This document shows positions 11,444-20,617 of a stretch of 64,000 bases of DNA, piece after piece. The position numbers were made by a program, and so were the translations under genes. Numbering within the stretch: position 1 is the first letter of the stretch; each line of letters begins with the position of its first letter. A model generated the notes under the pieces. That model had not been told where the DNA came from, ran no database searches, and saw only the letters and a list, made by a program, of their open reading frames with translations. This DNA is from Mesaphorura yosii (lineage: Eukaryota; Arthropoda; Collembola; Poduromorpha; Tullbergiidae), in the NCBI GenBank assembly GCA_009869945.1, contig WIXG01000150.1, positions 1-64,000 on the forward strand. Reading direction: 5' to 3'.

Positions 11444-12360
11444 GATGCGTGACCTTAGCAAAAAATTAGTCATAGCCAGTCAACCCACTAATGAAATTGT
11501 AGTGCATGAAGCGGTTTGTCCAAGTACTGACGTCGACGTCAAGATTATAAGGAACTTTGCGAGCGAAGCACCTTGTGTTAACAAATCTAACAGTTTGAGT
11601 TTTCGAATTGAATTTATTAATTTTGACGCTGGCATTTCATTTGAATCCATTTCAAGTCAACAATCAATATCAATAAAATGTACGTACACTTTAAACCTGA
11701 AAATCGAGAAAGTATAGCTGGCGTATTCTGTACTAAGTAGGTAGATCATCTAGAAAAGTAGATACCTCGACGAATAAACAATCCAACGAATGAAAGAATG
11801 ATTCGGCTTATCCACTTCCCTTATGCTGCATCATTTATGCGGTCCTATCTCTCTTTCCTCCTAAATCAGTCTTGAATACTTTAACCGCTCTTGAGCAGAT
11901 GTTGGATGATAATTAGTCATACGAATGCATAAAGCAATTTTTGCAAATCGCAAGTTCCTGACAGGTTTCATCAGACGGGTATTGTCCATATTTCCATTTC
12001 CTTCGTGGTCATATTCATTGCATATTGTATTGCACGGGGAAAGTGAGATTTTCATGTGATAATTTGTATTCCGAAGCGCTGAATCAGAATTTTAGAAGGT
12101 TGAAGTTCCATGTTTAATCTTTGCAACACAACTAAATGAGAGCAACTGGCCACGCTGACGTTACGCAGTAAAATTATTACAAACTACCGTGGAATAGTTC
12201 TCAACTTTAGAGAATTTCCAGGTTTTCTGACGGCTGACGACAGGTATTTCCCAGAATCTGAGAGTGTCTCTGTCCACACAAGCGACAAGCGTTTTAAGTA
12301 CATGATCTCGTTTTTTTTCTTTTAGCTGCCTTCTGCCAAACTTCAGGGATCTCCAATGGA
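11444..12360. other. MICOS gene 3' UTR and sloth1 leader
   Basis: About 900 bp between two plus-strand genes. The AATAAA signals near 11.67 and 11.77 kb end the MICOS transcript. A pyrimidine tract ending TTTTAG at about 12324 may be the acceptor of an intron in the sloth1 leader. No ORF is convincing. Confidence 0.45.
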
Positions 12361-12706
12361 ATGGCTCAGAAGAAAGCACGAAGGCTTTACCGTCTGCCAT
12401 TGATAACACGAATCCTGGACGCGTGGCCCGGTAAACGAACGCTCGGGCTGTACAGATTCTTGCCAATATTTTTTGCGATTGGAGCGGCACTCGAGTTTTC
12501 CATGGTCAATTGGCAAGTTGGTGAAACTAATTTCTGTAAGTATCGGCATCATTAACTTAATACTTAGTTCCAATTTTAGTGAATCCAATTATCCAATATA
12601 TAAATCCCAAACGTGAACTGAATGGTGTCGTCTAATTGGAACAGATAAAACTTTCAAGCGGAGAAGAGCTGAAGAAATCGTCGCCCAAGAGCTGAAGTCC
12701 TGCTAA
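12361..12706 (+). CDS. sloth1: Sloth1/SMIM4 (UQCC5), complex III assembly micropeptide
   Basis: Two exons (12361-12535, 12645-12706) give 78 residues. The core GKRTLGLYRFLPIFFAIGAA is the signature of the SMIM4/UQCC5 family: a basic N-terminus, one inner-membrane helix, then a charged tail beginning WQVGETNFYKTFKRRRAEE. The protein helps assemble respiratory complex III (ubiquinol-cytochrome c reductase), acting with the BRAWNIN/UQCC6 peptide. That partner is encoded immediately downstream, 16 nt after this stop codon, as in Drosophila sloth1/sloth2, where one mRNA makes both. An out-of-frame ATG at 12356-12358 lies just upstream of the chosen ATG; its short frame ends inside this exon. The identification rests on sequence signature plus gene order. 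Confidence 0.9.
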
Positions 12707-12722
12707 TTGTTTACAATTTACG

Positions 12723-12941
12723 ATGCCTCTCGGCGTCCCTTGGCCCCAGTACTTAAGGTTCACGACAGCAGCGATGCTCTCCATGTTCGCTGGCTCACAA
12801 ACCGTGCATTATTATTACAACCCAATGGCTGACTTGCCCTCGTATATTGAACAGGCAAAACGGTCAAGATTCCGAGAAAGAGATTTAGCTTTACAACCAC
12901 AAACAGAAAATTCAGCTCCAACTTCAAATAAACCGTTTTAA
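12723..12941 (+). CDS. sloth2: Sloth2/BRAWNIN (UQCC6), complex III assembly micropeptide
   Basis: A single 72-codon frame beginning MPLGVPWPQYLRF matches the BRAWNIN/C12orf73 N-terminus (M-P-x-G-V-P-W-x-x-Y-L). A short hydrophobic segment (AMLSMFAGSQTVHYYY) and a polar tail follow. The family inserts in the mitochondrial inner membrane and is needed for complex III assembly. The frame starts 16 nt after the sloth1 stop, too close for its own promoter, so it is very probably read from a shared dicistronic transcript by leaky scanning or re-initiation. An ATTAAA signal at 13053-13058 is the likely common 3' end. Confidence 0.9.
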   Translation: MPLGVPWPQYLRFTTAAMLSMFAGSQTVHYYYNPMADLPSYIEQAKRSRFRERDLALQPQTENSAPTSNKPF

Positions 12942-14051
12942 GAACGAGTGTAATGATAGTTGCTCCGCCTATTGTGTGAAAATTAATTGATTGTTGCCGT
13001 TCATTTAATGTTAATTCTTTAGATTCTTCCCATTGATCTTGTGTGTTAGCCAATTAAAGTGCACCTCGGGTGTAACCAACGCTTAGATGTTCATGAACAT
13101 CTGTCGTGAATATTTTCCTCTTATAATGAGCAAACAAACGACTCGCTAAACTGACACAAGTACCCTGTCTCATGCAGTCACATGCTAATGACTATGACGC
13201 CCCCATTGCTCAATGTAACTCAATGCTCGCCCCTATCTCTAATGTAAAGCCTTTAAAATTGCGAACTAGGACGATTTATGCGACCTGTGACTTCAGCAGC
13301 GGGAGACATATAAGACGCGGGTATATTGCATGCATGTGCGTGCATGATGCACATGACATTATTTTATAATCTGCAAGAACGAAGCGGCTCGGGACAGTCT
13401 CGACACCACCCGCCGCTTAACACTCACTGCATTTGGCTTCATGTAACCTCATTCGTCCCCTCTATGATCCCTTTGTCGTCCCTCGTCACCGCTTCAATGA
13501 CACTTTACCCCATAGCTCCGTCCGGGGTCGAGGGATCCAGCTGAAAAACATTCCCAACCTTACCTTTGGCCCCCAAAATATACCCTAAAATTTTCAATCG
13601 AATCCGATTAACCGTTCCCGAAATAACGCGGACATGGATGGACGGACTGACGGATGTCCGGACCATTGTAATACTGCTGCGTAGCTGCTTCGCAACTATA
13701 ACAAGGAAGATTCCAGTTGATAGCATTGAAATCATGTAGTAAGCCAGCGTCTAGTCCAAACTAGAACTTTATTGTAAGTAATTAATCACAAGGCCAAAAT
13801 GAATGCAATTGAATAAAGAGCGCGTACATTCACTGCTTTCAACTTTAATAAATTGACAAAAGTGATCCTAGAAAACAATCGCAGAGTATGCTACTCAATA
13901 AATCAACTTATAATTACTTTTATCTTACAAATTATTTGAGCTTCTGATCTTTGACCTAATATGCTCTCGGAGCTCTCGGTGACCTGACGCGTTTCTGCGT
14001 TTAGGGTTCAGGCAAAGCTATTTGCTTCAGTCTTCCATGTCGCAGTCATTC
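12942..14051. other. About 1.1 kb spacer with a possible dispersed-repeat relic
   Basis: It holds the sloth 3' UTR, the 3' end of the minus-strand chorismate mutase gene and no convincing ORF. A palindromic alternating run of TGCATG/TGTGCG type occurs at about 13325-13355. The part at about 13511-13665 has the look of a transposon remnant (see the separate entry). Confidence 0.4.
13511..13665. repeat. Possible remnant of an interspersed repeat
   Basis: The stretch runs from a GTCCGGGGTCGAG-like start, through a C-rich tract, to TTTTCAATCG..CCGTTCCCGAAATAACGCGGAC and a run of GGAC/GGATG short repeats. 'Fixed phrase + CCG-TTCCCGA-ATA + GGAC repeats' is a pattern I associate with interspersed repeats in invertebrate genomes. 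There is only one copy in this window, so its repeat nature is an inference. Confidence 0.25.
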
Positions 14052-14549
14052 TCAACGCAAAAGGTGTGAAATTGCTTTTCTGAACGCCTTGTCATGAATT
14101 TCATCCAAGAAGTAGCACTCTTTAGCGTTGTCAATCCATTTACTCCAATCCAACCTCAGGTATTCGCAGAACTGAAGATTCTCAACTGCCCACTGGAATA
14201 ATTTGTTGTCTAGCTCGTTGATCGCCGGCCGAACATGGTCTTCTAAGCTGATTTTTTCAGTTGGTATGTCTTCATGCTGACTCCACCGTTTGAACAATTC
14301 ATACTGGACCATCTTGCTAGCGATGAACTGGTCGTTGAAGAATTGCTCCACCCAATTTGCATCGAGTCCCAGCTGGCTTCCCTTGCTCAGCAAAGCATCC
14401 AGGATAATTCTCTCACGACCTGGATCTTCAATTGGTTTTTTTATGCTCCATTTTGCAATAGCGACTCTATCCGCAAGTCGGAGTCTGGCAATGATGAGTT
14501 CAACTGCAATTTCGACTGTCCGCTCTGCGTTGGCTCTGTTGGCCTCCAT
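14052..14549 (-). CDS. Chorismate mutase, AroQ-gamma (periplasmic/secreted) type
   Basis: Chorismate mutase turns chorismate into prephenate, the entry to Phe/Tyr synthesis; animals lack the pathway that makes chorismate. From the ATG at 14549 the frame has 165 residues. It follows the AroQ-gamma pattern: an AERTVEIA helix, RLRLADRVAIAKW (Arg22, Lys33), PIEDPGRE (Arg45), FFNDQFIASKMVQYELFKRW and a C-terminal helical half. Active-site positions compared with the Mycobacterium secreted enzyme: Arg22, Lys33 and Arg45 are kept; Thr is Ser78; Glu is Gln82, as in E. coli AroQ; a second-half Arg appears as Lys116. Cys128 and Cys145 sit where the secreted enzymes have a disulfide. The frame is open a further 17 codons upstream to a stop, without a clear signal peptide, so a 5' exon is probably missing from this model (see the small ORF at 14964-15215). 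No intron is visible in the coding part. Horizontal transfer is likely. Confidence 0.82.
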   Translation of the reverse strand: MEANRANAERTVEIAVELIIARLRLADRVAIAKWSIKKPIEDPGRERIILDALLSKGSQLGLDANWVEQFFNDQFIASKMVQYELFKRWSQHEDIPTEKISLEDHVRPAINELDNKLFQWAVENLQFCEYLRLDWSKWIDNAKECYFLDEIHDKAFRKAISHLLR

Positions 14550-14963
14550 GGAACTTTTCACCAACACAGACAGGATCCGTGGAATTACGTCCAAGCACAA
14601 TCAAAGCGGATTTAAAAGGACTCTGGACAGTCGTCTCAATTTACCAGACACCGTTTCTTGCTCCTATGGAGTACCAGATGCGCTTGGCGCAGAAATTCCT
14701 TTTATGCGCCCGCGTAAATCTCAAATGAAGCATCTAAGTTTTTTGTGTTTTGACTGCGCAGTTACAGTGTGAAGAGTGCAAAGGTCCTTTGACAATGAAT
14801 GAACGAATGAAAAGGCCCATCGATTCACGTGTAAGCACGAGCCAAACTCATGGCAGTAGCATTGATAAGAAATGAGTTGCTGTCGCTGGCATTATCAGGA
14901 AGCTGAGCTCATTTTATGACTAATGGCTATACGAACCCTGAACCAGTTTTAAAATGACCTTGG

Positions 14964-15215
14964 TTATGACATGATGGGATGAAAACCGCAAATGCACCGG
15001 CAAGGATCAATCGGGACGTGAAAGAAACGTGAAAGTTCATTCAGAATACGATTGATGTCTGACGGTGGTATGTACGACTGATTAAAGATTTCTGTATGAC
15101 CATCTGACATTCGCGAATGTTTAGTGAGAATATGGTATGAAATTGTCTTGACCCATGCCATAATTGAACCGGCAAGGGAGCAGCAGCTGACAATTAATAT
15201 TAGATGCATTGTCAT
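14964..15215 (-). CDS. Possible small secreted ORF, or signal-peptide exon of chorismate mutase
   Basis: An 83-codon minus-strand frame begins MTMHLILIVSCCSLAGSIMAW, a good signal peptide (short polar start, hydrophobic core, small residues at the end). The remainder has no recognisable domain and ends in a short Cys-containing segment (PCRCICGF). It lies 415 bp upstream of the chorismate mutase frame on the same strand. Secreted chorismate mutases need such a leader, so this may be its first exon. However, I see no strong GTAAG-type donor after the signal region, so the link is unproven and chance is possible. Confidence 0.3.
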   Translation of the reverse strand: MTMHLILIVSCCSLAGSIMAWVKTISYHILTKHSRMSDGHTEIFNQSYIPPSDINRILNELSRFFHVPIDPCRCICGFHPIMS

Positions 15216-15309
15216 TTGCTTGCGGCATGAATTGCTTCATGAAATGTATTTTGCAATACCACTGCGCTGACTGAGGCTTGCATGATGGACTGACGCGCCA
15301 AGTGTCAAC

Positions 15310-15317
15310 CGTATAAA
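15310..15317 (+). promoter_or_regulatory. TATA box (TATAAAA) upstream of the basic ORF / DUF1772 transcript
   Basis: TATAAAA occurs about 65 bp before the ATG at 15379 on the plus strand, a normal spacing for a core promoter with a leader of a few dozen bases. It supports transcription starting here and running through the basic ORF into the DUF1772 exon. Confidence 0.45.
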
Positions 15318-15378
15318 ATGGACGGACAACTGAACCTAATAAATTCAATTTGCATATTTCAAGAGTTTACTCGTGACA

Positions 15379-15759
15379 ATGAACGTGAATACTCGGCTCA
15401 ACAGGTGCTGGAAGACAATAAGACAAAGAACGTATGCATACCATAGGCAGCGGCTGAGGGTAGAACGATTATATAACGAGTTTTTCCGGGTAGCAGCACA
15501 GTTCGAATCAAGAAGTTGTAACACTCGTGAGCGACATTTGTCCACACATCAACTTAAAATCAGAGAGGCATATAAAATATTCACGCTAAGGTAAGTTAAT
15601 CCAATTAATCTGCATTTCAGCTTCTGCCTACCAAAAGGAAAGCTAACTGACCACATCGAACGAATGTTTTTGTTCAGGAAAAATTCAAGCCGAAACGATG
15701 GCAAACGCACTATACCCGTCCATTTTGACCGTTTCGTCTGGATTAATGGCAGGCTTTAG
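15379..15759 (+). CDS. Small basic two-exon ORF, LYR-motif-like, overlapping the DUF1772 ORF
   Basis: Exons 15379-15590 and 15678-15759 join through a clean GTAAGT donor and TGTTCAG acceptor to give 97 residues. The part RLYNEFFRVAAQFES...KIREAYKIFTLRKNSS resembles the LYRM1-type small mitochondrial LYR proteins in spacing and charge, but the key motif reads LYN rather than LYR, so this is a weak assignment. The last 62 nt overlap the start of the DUF1772 frame in another frame. Either this is a real small protein sharing a transcript with DUF1772, or the first exon is only leader sequence. Confidence 0.35.
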
Positions 15760-16147
15760 CATGTCCATCTCGACAGTTTCAGTTCCATCAGTATTAGCTT
15801 CAAACGATCCCCTTCCAGCATGGCGAGAAACTTATAACTGTGGAAAGCGCTTGGCGTTGACATCCATTGGCTTTTCCACCCTATCTGGAATCAAGTCCTA
15901 CTTGGACACTGGATCCACTGACTCCCGTTATTTGGTCGTCGCGGGCTTATCTGCATCCGTGGGTGCTTGGACCGGCATCTTTATGGCGGGGATCAACAAC
16001 AAGCTTTTTGCAATCGAGGATGCAGACAAAACTAAATCTGATGGCCGAATTCGCAAGTTGATTCTGGAGTGGAGTGGCTATCAGTGGGGACGCACGGCCC
16101 TGAGCATTGCTGCCTTCCTAGTTGATGTTTGGATCATCTACTCTTAA
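15698..16147 (+). CDS. DUF1772 (anthrone oxygenase-like) small membrane protein
   Basis: A single frame of 149 residues has four hydrophobic segments (around 10-33, 50-66, 79-98 and 130-147). The motif INNKLFAIE..D after the third segment and the GYQWGRTALSIAAF end are typical of DUF1772 proteins. This family is common in fungi and bacteria, and some fungal members are anthrone oxygenases in polyketide pathways. The function in animals is unknown to me. The likely transcript begins at the TATA box near 15310 and has at least one upstream ATG, so translation may rely on leaky scanning or on another start site. AATAAA at 16315-16320 is the likely 3' end. Its closeness to a chorismate mutase makes a foreign origin worth testing. 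Confidence 0.62.
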   Translation: MANALYPSILTVSSGLMAGFSMSISTVSVPSVLASNDPLPAWRETYNCGKRLALTSIGFSTLSGIKSYLDTGSTDSRYLVVAGLSASVGAWTGIFMAGINNKLFAIEDADKTKSDGRIRKLILEWSGYQWGRTALSIAAFLVDVWIIYS

Positions 16148-16424
16148 ATCCAGTGACCCATCTTGAAATTTAGCCCGCCCTAAACCTAATCCTAGAATAA
16201 GCATTAGACTCATGGACTTTCCTGAAGAGTGTAGTATTTCCTAAAATCTGTACCGGTGATGGAGGTTTTCTTTTATGCACTATAAATGTACTAAAATGAT
16301 AAGTGCGAGTACTTAATAAATTACCAGGCCACTTGATAACAAACTTCGTCCAATGCGATCATTTTCCAACCGCATGACTTGGATTTTATAGTTTTGATTT
16401 TATTCGGATTTTGCCATTATAACT

Positions 16425-17295
16425 TCAGATAGACTTAAACAAGTTGTTAGTCTCGTAATTCAAATCGTCGCTACCACTGGCAAGACTTCCTTCATACTCG
16501 TTCACATACTGCTCGAAGTAGCCGGGCAGTGGTGCTTGGGAGTGGTGACTGTAGTTCTCGTCGTACACTTCGTCGGTTCCTTGCTCCTCCTCACCTGAAG
16601 GTGAACTAGAGTAGTATTCCGATAAATGATAGAGGAAGACCTCGGCGATATCCATCAATGACGAGAAAAATTCGGGATTAAAAATGATTCCGCCATTGTA
16701 ACCAAATTCCGGGCTCGCAGGGGCATAAGAATATGAGTAAGGGTACGGCGGCGGGTATGAATATGGCCACGGTCTTGGTCTTGGTCCAGGGAATTGGTTC
16801 ATCATGTCAGCCCCTTGAGTTTGGCCTTGAAAGTACGGCGGTAACTGAGCCATGAAGTTGGACTCGAAGTCAGCGTCAGGTGCAAATTCTGCATTGACGC
16901 TTGAGAGGTCAACACCGCCAGAAAAGTCTTGATTGAAATTCACACCACCTTCCATTGACAAGGGCATTGGCAGTGGCATCGAGTAATAAGAATTTGGGGC
17001 CGGATAGAAGAGCGGGCGGCTGGGTAGTGGCGTGTCGAGTTCTCCTCCAAAGAAGAGTGACAGGATGCTCCTTGACGGAAGGGCTGTCAGTGTTGTGACT
17101 TGTCCACCTGCAAAGTCAGAAGGCACGGTGATACTCTCAATTGACTCTTGTTCAAAGTTCAAAGCGTCTGAGTCTGTGAGGAAAAGTGAGACATATTTAC
17201 AATTTACCTTTATTACGAGCTGACGTCGGACAAAGTAAAATTAACCCAATGACCAGAATTGTTGAATAAATTAGTAATGGATTTCTAGGCATCAT
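16425..17295 (-). CDS. Secreted acidic, Pro/Tyr/Gly-rich protein of unknown function
   Basis: Two exons (17208-17295, 16425-17173) join in phase to 278 residues. The first exon is a signal peptide: MMPRNPLLIYSTILVIGLIL followed by LCPTSA. The mature part is low in complexity: PFF/PLPSRP segments, MPLPMPLSMEGG, a PGPRPRPWPYSYPPPYPYSY run near the middle, and an acidic C-terminal third (SGEEEQGTDEVYDENY). Only one cysteine is visible, in the signal region, so it is not a disulfide-rich peptide. A TATAAG element read on the minus strand lies near 17332, about 35-40 bp upstream of the ATG. The composition suggests an extracellular matrix, cuticle or egg-coat type protein, but I recognise no family. 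Confidence 0.7.
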
Positions 17296-17896
17296 CTTCG
17301 CCTCGTACTTTTGGAACTGGGAACCAGCAGATTCTTATACAAAACGCAAAATAAGGGTATTGGAATCGAAGCACTTAACGATTAACACGTTGATAAAGTT
17401 GATGATGAATGGAACTGACTCGACACGGGATCAAATGAACGATGACGGTGGGGTGAATAATATTTGCTCTTAGATATTCGTTGTTCGCTTCTCCGCACCG
17501 GTGATGTCTCCGGGTTGTTTTTCTCAATTTCTATCACTTGCCTTTTCTGCCCAAAATTGTGCACGCAATTATACGGAGAGAAGGCAGTCCAGATATCACA
17601 ATATACCTGTGACACTGACCCATACTATTAATTGAGACAGAAATGTGTCAAGGGAAAAAGAGGCATTTGGGACTTAAAAGAAGTCCATAAGTTCAAGGCT
17701 TTCTCGGCCTTCTTCATCTCAGGTGAAGAACCCGGAATTGTGTCAAATCATGAACAGTCGCGGGCAGACACAATTCCTTTTCATTTCAAACTTCGTTAAT
17801 CGTGCTGTGTCAATAACATAACTCATAACTCGGGCGTTGGATCAAGAAAGTGTAGTATCATCGCTTCACGTTTACAGAACTTTAATCATACGATAC
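17296..17896. other. Spacer between the acidic secreted gene and P450-1
   Basis: About 600 bp. It includes the promoter of the acidic secreted gene (TATAAG near 17332, minus) and the 3' UTR of the first P450. No ORF is convincing. Confidence 0.45.
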
Positions 17897-19876
17897 TTAA
17901 GCTAGACGATCTTTCATGACGACAGAAAATGGTTGAGGCACCAGTAAGAAGCCGCTGACTGGTTCCATGGAAGGTTTAGGGTTGGCAGGGTCTACCGCGA
18001 TCTCAAACTTCTGAAAAATGCTGGTCGCATACAAGAATAGCTCATCTCTGGCCAATGTTTCGCCCAAACATGCACGTTTGCCCACGCCGAATGGAATGAG
18101 CGAATCATTTTTGATGACTGTTTTACCATCTGCACTTAAGAATCGTTCTGGCCTAAAGTTTTCCGGGTCGCCCCAAGCTCCTTTGCTGTAGTGGGCTGAC
18201 CATAAATTTGCAATTATCATCGTATCCTTGGGAATTTTGAAACCGTGGAATTCGACACTCGCCATTGTGCCGTGAAAGACGCCCAATGGAACGAGAGAAG
18301 AGAATCTGAACACTTCCATCAGCACGGCTTCGAAATAACGCATTCTGCAAGATCACGCAACAATTAGCTAATTCTTAGGTGCGTAAAATGCTTTTCGTGC
18401 TGACTTCGGTCTGTCTGCCAAGCAAGGGAGCCGATTGCGTCCAATGATGTCGTCAATTTCCTTGTGCAATTTCTGCTGCACTTCCGGATGCCGAATCAAG
18501 CATAGAATCATCCACCGAAGGGTTTGTGAGGTCGTTTCGCTGCCCGCTATATGCAAGTCTCCAATCACAGCCAAAAGTGACTTCCCTGATACGGCAGAAA
18601 CAAATCAGGAAAGAAGTATACATTTGAGAATATGACTCGGTGAGCTTACTTCCTTTTGCCTTGAAGAAGGTGGACTTTGGGTCTGTGGTTTTCTTAATCT
18701 CTGTCTGGTAAACATCAATGAAGTCACGGGGACAGCCTTCATCACATGGATTTTCTTCATGCTGTAGGACTGCAGCTTCAAATAAACCTTTCAATTCTTC
18801 GGCATTGCGCGTAAACTCGGCCCAGCCTGAAACATTTGGAAACCTCTCTGCGAATTGGGGAAAAAATAGAGCTCCGTTTTTGGTGATTTCGTTGAATGCT
18901 CTGTCGACGATCAAAATTATTACAACGCAATTAGAGATCCATTCAATGAAGTAAAGGCACGTCTCACCGATTTCCCAGTTCCAATAAATTCGTCAACTTT
19001 GGGTCATCCAGCTCGACTTTTTCACCGGTCGTCAGAGAGCACAGCACGTTTAATACTGACAACCTGAATTTGAGATCCAGGCTAACCGGATGTCCTTCTT
19101 CCTGCTTCATCCAGTTTAAAACCAGCTGAACTTCGTCCAAAATGGTTACTTCTATCTTCGTTTTCCCAAATCCAAAGTCCCTCAGGTTTCTCAGAGTAAA
19201 CCGTCTTTGTTCAATCCAGTCATCACCGTCCGTCTGAAGCACGCCTAAAAGATATGAAACCTGCTGTGCACGTGGAATTGGCAGAATTAGTCGAGGACAT
19301 CAATCTAAGCTGACACTCACCGTACTTGCCATCTGAAACCATTTGGAAAGCTTTGCTATCGGGCTTTCCAGAAAAAATAGGATCATTGAAGGCTTCTCGT
19401 ATGAATTTCGTATCAGTGATGACAACAGTCCTAAAAATGTGTAAGATCTTCAGAAAAATCCAGCCAGTAATGTAGAACGGAGCAAACTCACTCACCGATG
19501 TTCTCCCATATCTACGCTGAAAATCGGGCCGTACTTCTTTCCCCATCGGTCAAATGTCTGCAAAAAAAATTGTGCAGGTCTAAATATGCCGTGTGCGCTG
19601 TCTACGTTTTGTTTTGTACACCGATGTATTAGCTTACCTCATGTGTTCTGCTCCCAATTTGTAATAAATTTCCAGCCCATGGAATTCCAATTGGCCCTGG
19701 AATGCAAGATATCAAGCGCTGTAACTAATGAAGACTAAAATTAAGAATTGAGTAGAAATAAGACATGTTCAAGACATTCAAGAGTTACCTGGTGGGTATC
19801 TTTTCCTCTTATTAGAAAAGTGGTAGTAAATCGCGAAAACAAGCACCACGAGTGCAATTGTGACAGGAGATACCAT
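17897..19876 (-). CDS. Cytochrome P450, CYP2-clan, copy 1 (intact)
   Basis: A microsomal heme monooxygenase spread over about ten exons. The N-terminal anchor is VTIALVVLVFAIYYHF, followed by the hinge YPPGPIGIPWAGN. Further on come DDWIEQRRFTLRNLRDFGFG (helix C region), the I-helix AGSETTSQT, ExxR as EVFR, a PERF region (FRPERFLS) and the heme loop FGVGKRACLG with the cysteine ligand. Every exon I could check is in frame. The protein ends VVMKDRLA. CYP2-clan members in arthropods include hormone-synthesis and detoxification enzymes; this sequence does not let me choose. It is followed head-to-tail by a close paralogue with the same intron positions, so the pair arose by tandem duplication. 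Confidence 0.92.
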
Positions 19877-20617
19877 TTTGTGAGACGCCTGGTTTGACGA
19901 GTAAGAAAATAGTTACGAGAATATAGAAGTGAACGCTTGTCCGACTGAAACTGAACTCTGGCTGAAAATTTGTCAGGGCGGCTTTAAATGCATCGTCCTG
20001 TTGTCATTGGCCGATACCTTTTGAAGAGATACTCAATGGAGTCATTCAGGTGCACCAAAATTAACTGCTTGAAAGCACGTCCACGTGCCCTAGCTTATTG
20101 CCTGTAAACAACAACTTGTTTGTTACGTAATGAAACGCAGCATTAGCACTAAGTGCTAAGCCAATTACATGTTTATCACTTTAACAGTGGACGTGAGAGA
20201 CGTGAGCAAAGTGATATCACGCTCTATATGATTGGAGCTCAGCAGCAGAACGCACAAGATAATCAAAGGAGTTTGCCAGAGCAAAAACCTGCCAGAGAAG
20301 TGGAATTGCACACAAACAGGTTCAGGCAAAATTTCCTGGAATCGCATGTGGAAACGCAGCCAATTTACTCAAGATTCGGACCAGAATTTAAACATTCAGT
20401 TCTGACTTGACAAATATGGACGCTCGGTGAAACGTCCGTGATAAACTTGCTTAGGAGCGGCTTAATTAGGTATGAATGATGCCGTGCGTGTGACTTGCGT
20501 GCATTTAAAGACAGTAGTGTATTGAGTTGTAATTTAAGATGAGAGAAGAGAACATGGAGAGAACATTTGGAATTTATAGGATTATTGCGTTTATTCATCA
20601 AGTGAAATTATTTAAAA
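19877..20617. other. Spacer between the two P450 genes
   Basis: About 740 bp. It holds the promoter of copy 1 and the 3' UTR of copy 2. I see no clear TATA box and no extra coding sequence. Confidence 0.45.

Noticed and set aside
11376-11717. 113-codon plus-strand frame over the end of the MICOS gene
   Set aside because: It uses the last MICOS exon in another frame and its start lies in an intron. No features beyond chance.
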